Positions 35,127 through 46,463 of a stretch of DNA of 64,000 bases are shown here, one piece after another. The DNA is taken from the NCBI GenBank assembly GCA_029449235.1, contig JANATG010000016.1:930001-994000 (forward strand), given 5' to 3'. The first letter of the stretch is position 1; every line of letters starts with the position of its first letter. The translations under genes and the position numbers were made by a program. Source of the DNA: Linnemannia schmuckeri (taxonomy: Eukaryota; Mortierellomycota; Mortierellomycetes; Mortierellales; Mortierellaceae). The notes beneath the pieces were generated by a model, which worked only from the letters and a program-made list of their open reading frames with translations, had not been told where the DNA came from and ran no database searches.

Positions 35127-37100
35127 ATGCCGACCATAAAGCGAATTCGTCTCGTCCTCAGTGACCCATCCGCCAACGCTTCTTCATCGTCGATTGGGTC
35201 TGAGTTTACATCAGCGCCCGCACCGGCACCTGGGTCAATGCCGATTTGTGCTGATGCAACGACTGTTGCTGCAGACACATCTACGGAATTCGTTCAACTC
35301 CTGCAGGGAGAGATCAGTCTAACAGAGTCTTTGGCTGATTCCACCACCGCTACCTCTACGACCAGCGCCGCGACAAGTGTCACCACAGCAGGAGCACTAT
35401 TACTGCCTTCGCTGTCGTCTACGCTAACCAGCTCAGCAAACGCTGTTATGGAGGCGCTGGCCGGTCTTTATCAGCCTGGCGTGAACAATAACAACGATGG
35501 TCTTGGCACATCAGCAGGATCGACCACTCATGACCTCACAAGCCCTGCTGCGCCCTCAGTACCTTCAACGGTGACAAAAACAAGAACAGGAACAGGAACA
35601 GGGACCGTCCCCAAGAAACGGTCGAGCAAAGGCAAAGAGCGAGCGGTTGACCAACAAAATCCGCACCAGAGTCAAGGAGCAGGGTTGACTCTTATCAAAA
35701 CGAAACGACGCAGGAAGGTACCCGGTCGGGATACTGGTAGTTCAAGTTCTGGAACCCAGGAAGATGTCGTTGCTTCGACGTCGGTTGGTCTAAAGAAAAA
35801 ACAAGGTCGTACTCGCAAGGATCCGACAGCTCCGCCTACTCCTAAACGCAATGCTAAGGGCAAAGGTCAAGCCAAGGACTGCACGGACGCCAACGCCGAC
35901 GCCACCAGCAATGAAGCGCCTTCAAATCCTACGACTGAAAAGGGCGACAAGGATGGCGGTGACTCTGAGTTTGAGACGGACGATGATATGGTGGAGATTA
36001 TCTCGAACAGGATCCCGCAGACCCAGAAGCGCAACATTGAAGTTCTAGAAGAAGCTAACAATCAGGACGAGCAAGACAGGCAGGAGGAAAGGAACGAGAT
36101 TGGGGCTGGCTCAAGTCATGGAGAAGAGAGCGATCATGAAGGGTATGAGGGACACGACCAAATCGGTACGCAGGAAGTCGCCAAACCTTCTTTGTCTAAT
36201 CTGGATGTAGGACGATCTGGAGCCGTCAGAGGTCACGAATACACGCGCTCGATATTCCCGACGGAGGTGCTGCAGCAGATCCTGCTCTGTTTGCCCTTGT
36301 CCAGGATCGCCCGTCACTCCCGGATCTCAAAGGCATGGCTGGACGCCGCGCGTGTACTGTCAGTTTGGAAGGAAGCCTGCAGGAAGGCAGAGTTGGGCGA
36401 CCCCAGGAAAAAGTACAGGACACATATGGCGCTGGTCTGCGCCAACTCTTACTGGATCTGTGAGCGATGCATGTCGTTCTCCAAGGGTCGGGAACATTAC
36501 GCGGATCTGCCTCTGCCAGTCGAGGACAAGGAGGACGATCATCTGGTCTGGATGTTGTGTCTGGCATGTCGAATCGAGTACTTTGAACGACACCCGGAGC
36601 CACTAAAGGAGGATAAAGTCTACAGGGACGAGTTTGCGTTTGTGGTTCAGACCAAACAGCTTGCGCCGCATGCTATATTCATCAACTACGCGTTGCGGGG
36701 CGAGAACCTGCGTGGGATCCCCAGTTTAGGACAACAGGATACCAGAAACCAACTCTTCGATCGAGGCGCGATTCAACGACGCGCATTGGAGGTTCACGGC
36801 GGGTGGGTGGGTGTGGATGCGTGTGCGACCAACCCTGGCCGGAAACGAGCAGCGATCTGTAATGAACGGGCGAAAGAGTGTCGACTGTACAAGAAGAAAC
36901 CGCCTACAAAGAAGCGTCCGCCTGTCTCGGAGGAGAAGAAGGAGAAAAGGAGGGAGGCTTTGCAACAGCGCCATGAGGAGAGAGAGAATGCTCGACGGGA
37001 GAACCGGAGACAGAAACTGCTTTGGGACCGAGTCATCCGGTTGGGTAAGCGGCACAAGTGGCATACGACCGCTAACTGGAGGAAGAACCGGTACTACTGA
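35127..37100 (+). CDS. F-box protein with paired CxxC motifs (paralogue C)
   Basis: Single exon, 657 aa. Same architecture as paralogue B. Residues 1-370 are disordered with Ser/Thr/Ala-rich and basic segments (KKRSSKGKER, KTKRRRK), plus an acidic stretch around 280-300. The F-box lies near 376-420 (FPTEVLQQIL... SRISKAWLD). CxxC pairs sit near 444 (WICERC) and 479 (LCLAC) with LPLPVED between, followed by a HGGWVGVDA block and a highly charged Arg/Lys/Glu tail ending in YY. Its stop is 320 bases from the stop of the convergent 1,948-aa gene. Substrates are unknown; the basic tail and N-terminus suggest nuclear work, which is inference. Confidence 0.92.
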   Translation: MPTIKRIRLVLSDPSANASSSSIGSEFTSAPAPAPGSMPICADATTVAADTSTEFVQLLQGEISLTESLADSTTATSTTSAATSVTTAGALLLPSLSSTLTSSANAVMEALAGLYQPGVNNNNDGLGTSAGSTTHDLTSPAAPSVPSTVTKTRTGTGTGTVPKKRSSKGKERAVDQQNPHQSQGAGLTLIKTKRRRKVPGRDTGSSSSGTQEDVVASTSVGLKKKQGRTRKDPTAPPTPKRNAKGKGQAKDCTDANADATSNEAPSNPTTEKGDKDGGDSEFETDDDMVEIISNRIPQTQKRNIEVLEEANNQDEQDRQEERNEIGAGSSHGEESDHEGYEGHDQIGTQEVAKPSLSNLDVGRSGAVRGHEYTRSIFPTEVLQQILLCLPLSRIARHSRISKAWLDAARVLSVWKEACRKAELGDPRKKYRTHMALVCANSYWICERCMSFSKGREHYADLPLPVEDKEDDHLVWMLCLACRIEYFERHPEPLKEDKVYRDEFAFVVQTKQLAPHAIFINYALRGENLRGIPSLGQQDTRNQLFDRGAIQRRALEVHGGWVGVDACATNPGRKRAAICNERAKECRLYKKKPPTKKRPPVSEEKKEKRREALQQRHEERENARRENRRQKLLWDRVIRLGKRHKWHTTANWRKNRYY

Positions 37101-37420
37101 GTCTTTGAGGTAAACCCGTGAACTCACTTCGGCACATTCCTCTTCGACTTTATATTGGGTTTAGCGACCAACTCACCTCACGATACATCAACACACTGTG
37201 TATATCTCTAGAACACACCGGTATCATACAACTCTTCTCTCAACACTTTCACAACATTGTACATAGCACACCTCTCCTCTCCCTTCATCATCGCCTCGCT
37301 TTTTTTTCGTATTTGGCTTCGCTGGAGTAAACAGGTCAAATCAAACTGCGGACAAAAACTAATTTATTTTTATTTGACAAAAATATCATTCTTGTACTAA
37401 TTCTCGGGCACCGGAAATTT
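37101..37420. other. Convergent 3' region
   Basis: 320 bases between two convergent stop codons. AT-rich (AATTTATTTTTATTT near 37360) and probably carrying both polyadenylation regions. No gene seen. Confidence 0.6.
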
Positions 37421-40400
37421 TCACTGGGCGGGACCACGGTTGTACTCGCCACCGACACGGACACTAGGCTCCTGGTATGGCATCTGCATGTTCTGCTGTT
37501 GTTGCATCTGCTGCTGTTCCTGGAACTGCTGGTATGCCTGCTGGGGTTGGTAGATGGGCTGGCTCTGGATGTAGTGCTGCTGTTGCTGTTGGTTGATATG
37601 TTGTTGTTGGAAGTGTTGAGGCTGGTGCTGGTTTAGGGTCTGCTCCTGGTAGTACTGCTGCTGCTGTTGTGGAAGTTGGGTACGAGGCTGAGTGTTATAC
37701 TGCTGCTGCTGGTAGTGGTGGTGCTGTTGGACGTGTTGAACTTGCTGCTGTTGGTAATACTGCTGTTGATGTTGATCACGGGGCTGAGTATTATACACAT
37801 TTTCGTGAACAACCTGGTACTGTTGTTGCTGACGAGGATCATGCAAAGGATTCTGCATAGAATAAGCCTGCTGATTTCCACTTGGATAAACCTGCTTCCT
37901 CTGCTCCCAGAAGTGCGGATGCTGCTGTAAAGGCTCCCCCAAACTCCACCGTCTACTACCATTCACTCCACCCTGGTGCTGCAAAGCCGCAATCTCCGCA
38001 TCTAAACTCGAGACGCCGTAATTCTTGCGTTCCTTGTAAGCTTGGAGGGAGTTTCGGCGGGTCGCGGCGGTGGGCATGGGGGCCACGTGGAGGGAGACGT
38101 CGCGATCTTTGCGGTACCCGTATTCGTCGAGTTCGTCCTCTTTTTCGGCGTTATAGTACTCAGTGGTGGTGTAAAGCTTCTTGACGAGCATTGTGCGTTC
38201 ACCGCTGTCGAAGAGGGCTTCGACTGGAGCCGCTACGACGGCTGGCTGTTGGATGATTTGCTGTTGCTGGTGTTGTTGCTGAATCTGGGGCTGGAGCTGC
38301 TGATGATGCTCCTCGACAGCAATCTTGGCGACCTGGACCGGCTGCACAGGCTTAGGAATGGGTTCATGATGAACCCCTTCAACCTTCTTGATCTGTTGGA
38401 TAGACTGAGGAGTAGGCTCAACAACGGCGGCCTTAGTGACTTTCTTATTTTCCATCTGCAGAAGTGCGAGCGCGGGTGCGACATCCTTGTGGTGGTCATG
38501 ATGGAAAACAACTGGAGCAACAGCGGCCGCTGTCACAACAGGACGAGGAGCTGGGATAGGGTCGGCAGTTTTAGTGGGAGTAACAGTCGTCTTGGTAACG
38601 ATGGGCTCTGAACGAGGAGCAGAAATAGGCGCAGGAGACACGGCTTTGGCGATCATGGGTGTCTCAACGACCTTGTGAGTCTCTACAACCTTAGGTGCCT
38701 CAACGACCTTGTGAGGCTCTACAACCTTGGGTGCTTCAACAATCTTGGGAGCATGGGTCTCAGCAACAACCTTCTTGGTCTCGATGATAGTAGGAATAAC
38801 GGGTTGTGGGGCATGACTAGTCTTCTCAGCCAACTTGAAGTCATCGACCTTGGGCTCAATGATCTCCTCGTGGCGGTGCTCGCTGGCGGCAGCTGAGGGC
38901 TTGCGAAGATTGGGCTCGGGCTTGGGTGCGGCCATGCCCTTGACTTCCTTGATCTCTTTGATTTCCTGGACTGCTGCAGGCTTGGCAACCTCAATCGTGG
39001 GCACCGCAGGAGTTGTAGTAGTAGCCTTGACGGTAGTAGACTTGTCGACAATTGGAGGTTGGGCAATTGGGATCGTCTTCTTGACCTCGACTGGAGGCTG
39101 GGCAATTGGAATCGGCTTCTTGACCTCTACTGGAGGCTGGGCAATTGGAATCGGCTTCTTGACCTCTACTGGAGGCTGGGCAATTGGAATCGTCTTCTTG
39201 ACCTCGACTGGAGGCTGGGCAATTGGGATCGTCTTCTTGACCTCGACTGGAGGCTGGGAAATTGGAATCGGCTTCTTGACCTCGACTGGAGGCTGGGCAA
39301 TTGGGATCGTCTTCTTGACCTCGACTGGAGGCTGGGAAATTGGAATCGGCTTCTTGACCTCGACTGGAGGCTGGGCAATTGGGATCGTCTTCTTGACCTC
39401 GACTGGAGGCTGGGCAATTGGGACTTTCTTGACCTCGGGTATGACGCGCGTGGTCTCGGTAACAACTGTCTTTTGGGCCATAACAGGAACAACCTCAACA
39501 GGAGCAGCAACCTTGGGAATCACACGAGCTACTGGCTCGGTAATAACTGTCGTCCTCTGAGCAACAATGGGGACGGTCGCGGTGGCAGGTGCTGCGATCT
39601 TGGGGATCTCACGAGCAGGTTCAGTCACGACTGCCTTACGCGTGATAATGGGGGTTGCTGGCTCGTCGTCTGCAGAATAGTAGTTATCTTCCTCGTTTAC
39701 AAAGGACTTGAGATCTGTGTCGCCAGAGAAAAAAATTAGTACGCGTTCTGGTTATATCTTGCGGATCAAATTAAATACATGCAAAAAAGATGTGTTCTTA
39801 CCAGGGATTGAAATCTTAGGAAGTGTGGGCATGTGCAAAGTGGGCATAGCGGGCATGGCGGGAAGGGTGGGCATATGAATCTCCGGTATGTGTACTTCGG
39901 GCAGGTGGACCTCGGGTAATGTAGGCAGCTTAACACTTGGAAGGGTAGGCATATGGATCGATGGCAAGGCAAATGTAGGTGCTGCGGTCGCGGTGACTGG
40001 GAGCTCAGCATTTAATGGCAAAGGTGCGGGAAGACGCAGCTTCTGCACCTCGACAATGTCCTTGACATGGCAAGGAGCAGGGTTTTCGCGTCTTGGAATG
40101 TCGCCACGAGGGTAGTTAGCCTGTTCCTCGGGGAAAAGAGTAAGGTCCACCTTGGGCACCTTGAGAGCGGCGGCGGTGGATGATTTGTGCTTGGGCAATG
40201 TGACGGCGACAGAAGTACTGGGAACAGCGACAGCACTCAGCTTTGGCAGATGAGGCAGGGCCAAAATGGGCATGGCTGGCATTGCAGGCAAGTGCATCTC
40301 TGGAAGCGCGGGTAGGTGCATCTCTGGAAGCGCAGGTAGGTGCATCTCTGGAAGCGCAGGCAGGCGGACCTCTGGAACGGCTGGCATAGTTGGCATAGCT

Positions 40401-43400
40401 GGCAATCTGCCGCGAATGCCTCCCAAAAGAGAGGTAGCAGAGGCAGCGGGAGCAGGGAGAGCCAAGACCGTAGGTTCTTCAAACAACTCGTTCAACCTCA
40501 TGACGGGCGAAGAGACGGTGTTCTTCTTGCGACCGACCAGAGCCGCGCTGATGGTATCCATGACGCTGTGTCGTCGGATCGCGTCATGCTTGCGCTGAGC
40601 CTTGCGTGCTCTCTTTCCAAGCTTCTTCTCGTCAGAAGGAATGTCAGTACGGAAGACGGCAACTGGGTGAGGCTTGACAGGAATCTTTTGGACCTCGACA
40701 ACGGCTTCAACGTGAGAAGGAGCCGGGTTTTCGTATCTCGGAGCATCTCCACGGGGGAAACCGGCCTCCTCCTCAGGGAAAAGTGCACGATGGCGAGAGA
40801 AGGACGGCATTTTAGGCGTTGTGGGCAACATATCGTGGACTTCACCCAAGTGAGGCGCAGCAACTGTAAGAAGGCCAGGAGCACTGAGTGAAGGGGGCTC
40901 AACAATGCTGACAGCTGGAAGCGTTGATGCACTAAGAGACGGGAGTTCTGGAGCGCTGACTGACGGAGTATCGAGAGATGGAAGTTCAGGAATGCTGACT
41001 GAAGGAGCACTGCCAGATGGAACGTCGAGAACGCTGATCCAAGGAGAGTTGTTAGTTGGCAGCCCATGAGCACTAGCTGGGTGCAATTCGGGCTGGGCAG
41101 ACATGTCAGTTTTTTTGGCACCAAAGAATGGCAGGCCGATCGCGGGAATCGCAGGAAGATGTGGCATCGTGGAAAACTTGGGCTTGCCGGCAGCTGAAGA
41201 TTTAGGCGAGTGATCACCCTTCTCGTCTAGATGAGCGTAAGGCTCAGTATAGGCGGCGTCTTTGCTTGATAGTTGACCGAAGGGTTTAGCCTTGATTTCC
41301 ATAGATGAATCATAAGGGTTGTGGTCGCTCGCATCGCTATCATCCAGAAGATCTGCGATGGAAATTGAAATGGGTTTGTTCGAGTCGCCTGATGAGAGTT
41401 GGGCGATACCATGACTAACATGGACCGAGGAGGTGGGCGTGTCCTCTGAGAAAAGCTTGTCTAAGTTCATCTCAGGAGTGTCCTGGCGCGTAAGAGTGCT
41501 TTTGAGCGGGGACACGACGCTCTTCTTGAGCTGAGAGGGTGACTGGTCCTCGGAGAAGAGTGTGTTAAGGTTCATCTCGGGAGTGTCTTGACGAGTGGGA
41601 CTAGCCTTCAAGGGTGACGATGCAGCCTTCTTGGGTTGAGAAGACGCCTGGTCCTCAGAGAAAACCTTGTCGAGATTCATCTCAGGAGTGTCTTGACGAG
41701 TAAAAGTGTTCATGAGTGGAGACGATGCGTTCTTCTTGAGCTGAGAAGGCGACTGGGTCTCGGGGAACAGGTTACCCAAGTTCATCTCGGGGGTGTCCTG
41801 GCGAGTCAAAGTGTCTTGCAAGGGAGCCGATGCCTTCTTCATGGGCTGAGAAGACGAGTGGTCCGCGAAGAACAAACAGCTGAGGCTCATCTCGGGGGTG
41901 TCTTGACGAGTGAGAGTGTCTTGCAAGAGAGGCGAGGGCTGTCTCTTAGACTGCTCAGACTCCAAAGGCGAGTTGTCGGGGAAGAGAGCACCAAGGTTCA
42001 TTTTAGAAGTATCCTGTTGTGCTGCAGGTTTATGCGCCTTGTGGGACGCTTGCTGAGGGATAAAGCCATGAGGCTCGCGAGGATGGCGTATATGCTGGTG
42101 ATGATCGGCGGGATTGTCATTCTCGCCATCCTCATTAAGCTTGTCAGAACCCTTCTTGGGGCGATGCGCTGGAACAGCATGATTATGACCAGGAGGAGGT
42201 TGAGCTGTAGGCGCAGGCAGGTCCTTGAAAAAGTTGTCCAAGTTCATCTCGGGAGTGTCCTGGTGCATAGGAGTGTTCTTGAGTGGGGATAAGGCGTTCT
42301 TCATGGACTGAGAATGCAACTGCTCCTCAAGGAAGAGGTTGTTCAAGTTCACCTCGGGAGTGCCACTACCGGCAGCGGATTGCTTGTCTGAAGAATGAAT
42401 CAGGCGAGCTGAAGTACCAAAGGGTTCATGGGATGGGACGTGTTTAGCGGAGACTGAAATCTTGCTTAACGAAGAATCCTCAGGGAAGAGCTTGTCGAGG
42501 CCCATCTCGGGGGTGTCCTGGCGCGTAAGGGCATTCTCCAAGGGCGAAAACGCGTCCTTTTGGGGGTGAGAAGGAGATAGCTCCTCTAGGAAGAGGCTGT
42601 TAAGGTTCATTTCGGGCGTGTCCTGGTGAGTGGGGGTGTCCTTCAACGAGGAGGGTGAATTCTTCTGGGGCTGAGCGGCAGGCGCCCTGGTGTTGTCCTC
42701 AGGGAAGAGCTTGTCCAGGCTCATGTCGGGGGTACCGTCGATTGATGGCTTGTCGCCGGCCTGCTTGACAGGCCCCTTTCTGAAGAACGAATGGCTCAGA
42801 CCAAGGTAAGGCGCTGCCTTAATACCATGAGGTCTATTAAATATGCGATACAGAAGTCTAAGTTAAGATGCGCGACTAGAAAAATAACGTGCTGTTCTGA
42901 TCCTCATTTTTCTTTTGCACTAGTTGTACCTAAATGTGAAGTATAAACTTACTCAACAGCAGGGGTTGGCTTCTTATAGTCAGAGGAAGCATTCTCGCTA
43001 GGAAAAGTAGTGCTCTCATTTGGCTTGGAAGCAGAGAGGCTCGAAGGAGAGCTATTATTGAGGGTTTCGAGTGGGTATGGTGGATATTAGTTTTTTTTTT
43101 CCTCAACACGTAGTCAAAAAATTAAGAATTATGATGACACCACCATCACAGTGAGCAACGGTCGTCAAAATCATTGCCACTTACAGATCATTGGTACTGG
43201 TTGGAGGAGGAAAGTCCTCGTTATGGTAGACAAAGTGCTTTGGAGTGTCGTCTATGGGCTTGCCGCCCTCGAGACCACCCCAACCAATCTCAGTTGAGGA
43301 AGCATTGCGCGCACCTCCCATGGAGCTGAAAACTGTTTGGGTGGGTTTTTTGAGGGGAACATCGATATGGTGCTCCAGGTTTTCATGCGACTCGTTGACG

Positions 43401-43774
43401 GGCTCTAGGTTCTTGCTCTCTGACTTGATCGAATCCTTGACTCCCTTGTCTGCGATATTGATAAAGAGTGCGTACCGGATAAGAAAAGGCAAAAAAGAGG
43501 GATGTCCAGGAAAATACGCGTCAGATATGCAATGACTCAAATTTGTAAATCACAAAAAAAACTAATATAAGCGTGGAGACAGTAACAAGCTATCTACGTC
43601 TGAATATATTGTTTTACTTAAAGGAAGACCGCCGAGGTCTTGACCGGCAACGTTGAATTCTTGATTCTCGGTGCGAGCCACAGCTGCACGCAAGCGAGTC
43701 GATGTCGAATGGTTGATGGGCGCATCTGACTGCATGTTGGAGTCTCCGCGCGGGCGTTGGTTGTTGCCGTCCAT
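37421..43774 (-). CDS. Giant repeat protein (1,948 aa) with short-motif arrays; function unknown
   Basis: Five exons on minus, all junctions in phase: 43774-43618, 43449-43185, 43051-42953, 42833-39802 and 39714-37421. No catalytic domain is recognised. Residues about 207-632 carry 11 spaced copies of a motif like TPEMNLDxLFxED, mostly preceded by RQD. Two copies of an LFPEE...PRGD.PR.ENPAP.HV...VEVQK block follow. A run of LPALPEMH units is next, then nine exact-length 13-residue VEVKKxIPIxQPP units (about 1286-1402), then Glu/Val/Pro/Lys-rich sequence. A better-ordered tract is rich in Tyr, Glu and Asp (YYNAEKEDELDEYGYR). The last 140 residues are Gln/His/Tyr-rich. It reads as a flexible scaffold with many identical docking sites, perhaps cortical or endocytic, but that is inference. 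The large antisense frames over the repeats are shadows. Confidence 0.88.
39061..39411. repeat. 39-bp minisatellite, nine units, coding
   Basis: Nine head-to-tail 39-base units inside exon 5 of the 1,948-aa gene, encoding VEVKK[T/P]IPI[A/S]QPP on minus. Unit differences alternate (Thr/Pro, Ala/Ser), so the array grew partly by duplication of two-unit blocks. Copy number is likely polymorphic. Confidence 0.95.
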
Positions 43775-44961
43775 GGTAAATGTTTTCTTGTTATTGAGTT
43801 GTTGGGTTGGAGTTGTATACCTGTTTCCTGTTGCTGGTTTGTTGCTTTGTGGTTGCTGTTGATTGGTGAGCTGGAAGTAGTGTATATTATATGTACAGGC
43901 GATTTTCCTCCTGCGATCGTGGTAGAAAGAAGGGTCAAGTAAGAACGGATGGAAAAGAGTATTTACAAAGATGGGATATGTACAAAGGATGTAGAATTAA
44001 AGACGATGGCCATTGATTTCGTTTGAAAGAGTCATACGAGCAATTAGGCGAAGTAAAGGAGACGATATCGGGACACACACGTTGACTATAGGCAAAAAAA
44101 GATGGGTACGAGGGAGTGAATGAGATGGCAACGATGACCACAGAGGGGACCAAAGGTGGGCAGAAGGGGGATAGTAGCAGGAAAGCAGAAAAAGGATGAA
44201 GAAAAGAAAAGAAGAAAGAGACAAGAACCAACAAAAGGAAGGAATGCTGTGGTGTGATGTGAGTGCGAGCAATAGCCTAAAATGTATGTAGAACGAGCGA
44301 TGTTGGGATACGCGAAAGAAAAAAAATGTCGAGATGAAACATTTTTGTGTGCCACTCGAACGTGATTGGACAGCAATCAATTTTCATTTTACGAATTTTT
44401 TTTTTTTTTTTTTTTGCATCTTCATGCTGACAAAGACATGATATTTTGGACGCGAATAAGGGTCGATGCATTTGGAACAAGCGAAGGGTGCAGACATGCT
44501 GACTGCTCCATGACATATCGCAGCCTATGCTCGCTTTCCTATAGTCAAAGTGAAGATGATATGTTTTCTAGCCAATGAAAGAAGGTGGCAAAAGAAGAAG
44601 GGGAGAAAGGCCATTTCCGGTAAGGCAAACACAACATCATCATCACTTTCGTTATCGATAACAACCAGATCTTTTAGGTGCCTCTTCCTTCCCTTTCCTC
44701 TACCTCCTCTAACTGGCTGCTGTTTTTTCCTCATTATGTGCGACAGCGTACGAAGAATTAAGGGCGGGGCGCAATGTTATAATTAACGCTAGCGCGTACG
44801 CTGTCAGTGAAAAACATGTTGCTTCATTACGCCCATCCTTTAACTATGACTGTTTTTTCTCTTTCACATTTTTTGTTAAATAGAAACTTTTGTCAACAAA
44901 CTTTCTCGTTGCCCCTGCCCCTATTTCCTTCCCTACTCAAATAAACTCACCCCATCCCAAT
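43775..44961. other. Intergenic region, 1.2 kb
   Basis: No supported gene. A 70-codon minus frame at 44525-44734 begins with a basic stretch (RGGRGKGRKRH) followed by an acidic one and looks partly coding, but I found no splice continuation. A 20-base T run lies at 44396-44415. Confidence 0.5.
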
Positions 44962-46456
44962 ATGGACTCGTCGCCACCAAAACAGCAACAACCACAACAA
45001 CCATAACAACCACAACTACAGACCATCATAACCCACGCCCTACACCTGCCCGAAATTCTCCAAAATATCGCCACCCATCTCCCACCTCCCGACTGCATCT
45101 CCGCCAGCCTAGTCTGCAAATTCTGGTTCTCTTATTTCATCCCCTTTGCCTGGGAAACCAACGAACTCGATGTCTATGAACCCCATATCCTTATCAAGAC
45201 ACCTTCCCAAGTCCGGAAATACGCTCGTTTCTTTCAACGGATGGGGCCACTGTCGAAGAGGAAGCATTACAGGATGTTTCGAGGGAATCCGTTGAAGGGA
45301 TTAAGGAATTTGTCGGTTGAGGAGGTTAGGAACAAAGTGGAGAAGACGGTGTTTGTATGCATTTGGGAGAGGTTGGCGTGGCGGAGGGGGATTGTGTTGG
45401 AGTTAAAGGTGGTGGAGGCGAGGTTTTTTGAGGTTTTGGATAAGGATATATTGGTCGCGCTTCGACTCTTGCCTATACGATGACTAAGCCGCCATCACCC
45501 TCGATCGAGTTGACAACAACATCACTGCAACAACTATCACTATCTCCCTCTTCACCAACACCACCACTACCACCATCTATAACAACAAACGCCCTAAGGA
45601 AACTAACGCTCTTCGAAGTAACCATATCGCACGCCTCTTCTCAGACCTCCTCCGCTTTTCAACCCACCTCTCCGACATCTCCCTCTGCGCAGTAACACTC
45701 ACCCCAGCACCAACCTCTCAAACCACCCAACCACCAGAAGGACCCTACAAGTCCCCCAGCATCCAAAAAATCTCAACATCCATCCGTCAAATGCTCGGCT
45801 ACGACTCTGACAGCCAAGACCGGCTCCTACACCCACCACTCTTCATCCATTTCCCAAATCTCCTCCTCTGGAACGTCCACTTCGTCTCCGACGAGCACTT
45901 CTCCCTCACCTCCTCCACCATCAATTCCCTCCGCAGCGGTCTTCAAACCTACTGCTCCAAACTCAAAACCCTGGATATTGACGAACTCTGGATCGTCGCA
46001 AGTCATTTCCGCGCCCTGTTATCAACCATGGCACCCAGTATCGAAACCCTTAGGATGTCTCCTATCATCCGCTCGAGAAGTTACCAAATGGCCCACTCAC
46101 TAACAAGCATTTGTATCCACCACATTGTCGGTCCGCCTGCTGTGACAGACTTGACATCGTTGATCGACTCCTATGACGAAGACACATGCTCCGATACAAT
46201 CTTTGCAACAATCGTCGAGACTTGCCCTCAACTTCGAGTGTTATCGATCTTTCGGTTTATTACCACCGTTCAACCGTTTGAGAAAGGTACAAGGTGGGCA
46301 TGTAAGGATCTGGAGGTGCTGAGGGTCATGGTTCGGGAGATCAAATGTCCAGACCAGGTGGACGCTTGTTTGGCTCAACTCAAAAATCTATGGAGCGACA
46401 AAGTGTCGCGTCCTAGGCTCAGATGTCGCGTCCTAGGCTTAGATGTCGCGTCCTAG
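44962..46456 (+). pseudogene. Broken F-box/LRR gene
   Basis: Originally an F-box/leucine-rich-repeat substrate receptor. The ATG at 44962 opens a frame of CAA/CCA codons that meets an in-frame TAA at 45004, explained by one C-to-T change in a CAA codon. The same frame then encodes a clear F-box (LHLPEILQNIATHLPPPD... LVCKFW) and runs to a stop at 45481. LRR-like coding continues in a second frame from about 45480 (LQQLSL... LRKLTLFEV) and in a third from about 45640 to 46456 (LKTLDIDEL, LRVLSIFRF, LEVLRVMVRE). That makes one nonsense and two frameshifts unless unusual introns exist; I found none that fit. The 3' end runs into a 20-bp tandem repeat. Confidence 0.7.
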
Positions 46457-46463
46457 GCTCAAG
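46404..46463. repeat. 20-bp tandem repeat, three units
   Basis: Three adjacent copies of a 20-base unit, TGTCGCGTCCTAGGCTCAGA, with one C/T change in the second and a diverged end in the third. Each contains the palindrome CCTAGG. It lies at the 3' end of the broken F-box gene. Confidence 0.95.

Noticed and set aside
38835..39560. Long plus-strand open frames across the repeats opposite the giant protein (also 39059-39739)
   Set aside because: They are antisense shadows of a 39-bp repeat whose length is a multiple of three, so all frames stay open. The minus-strand gene has spliced, in-phase exons.
45241..45480. Idea that part of the broken F-box gene is inverted, because base composition switches from C-rich to G-rich
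   Set aside because: The reverse complement gives no better LRR frame, and G-rich coding also appears at the intact 3' part of the same gene.
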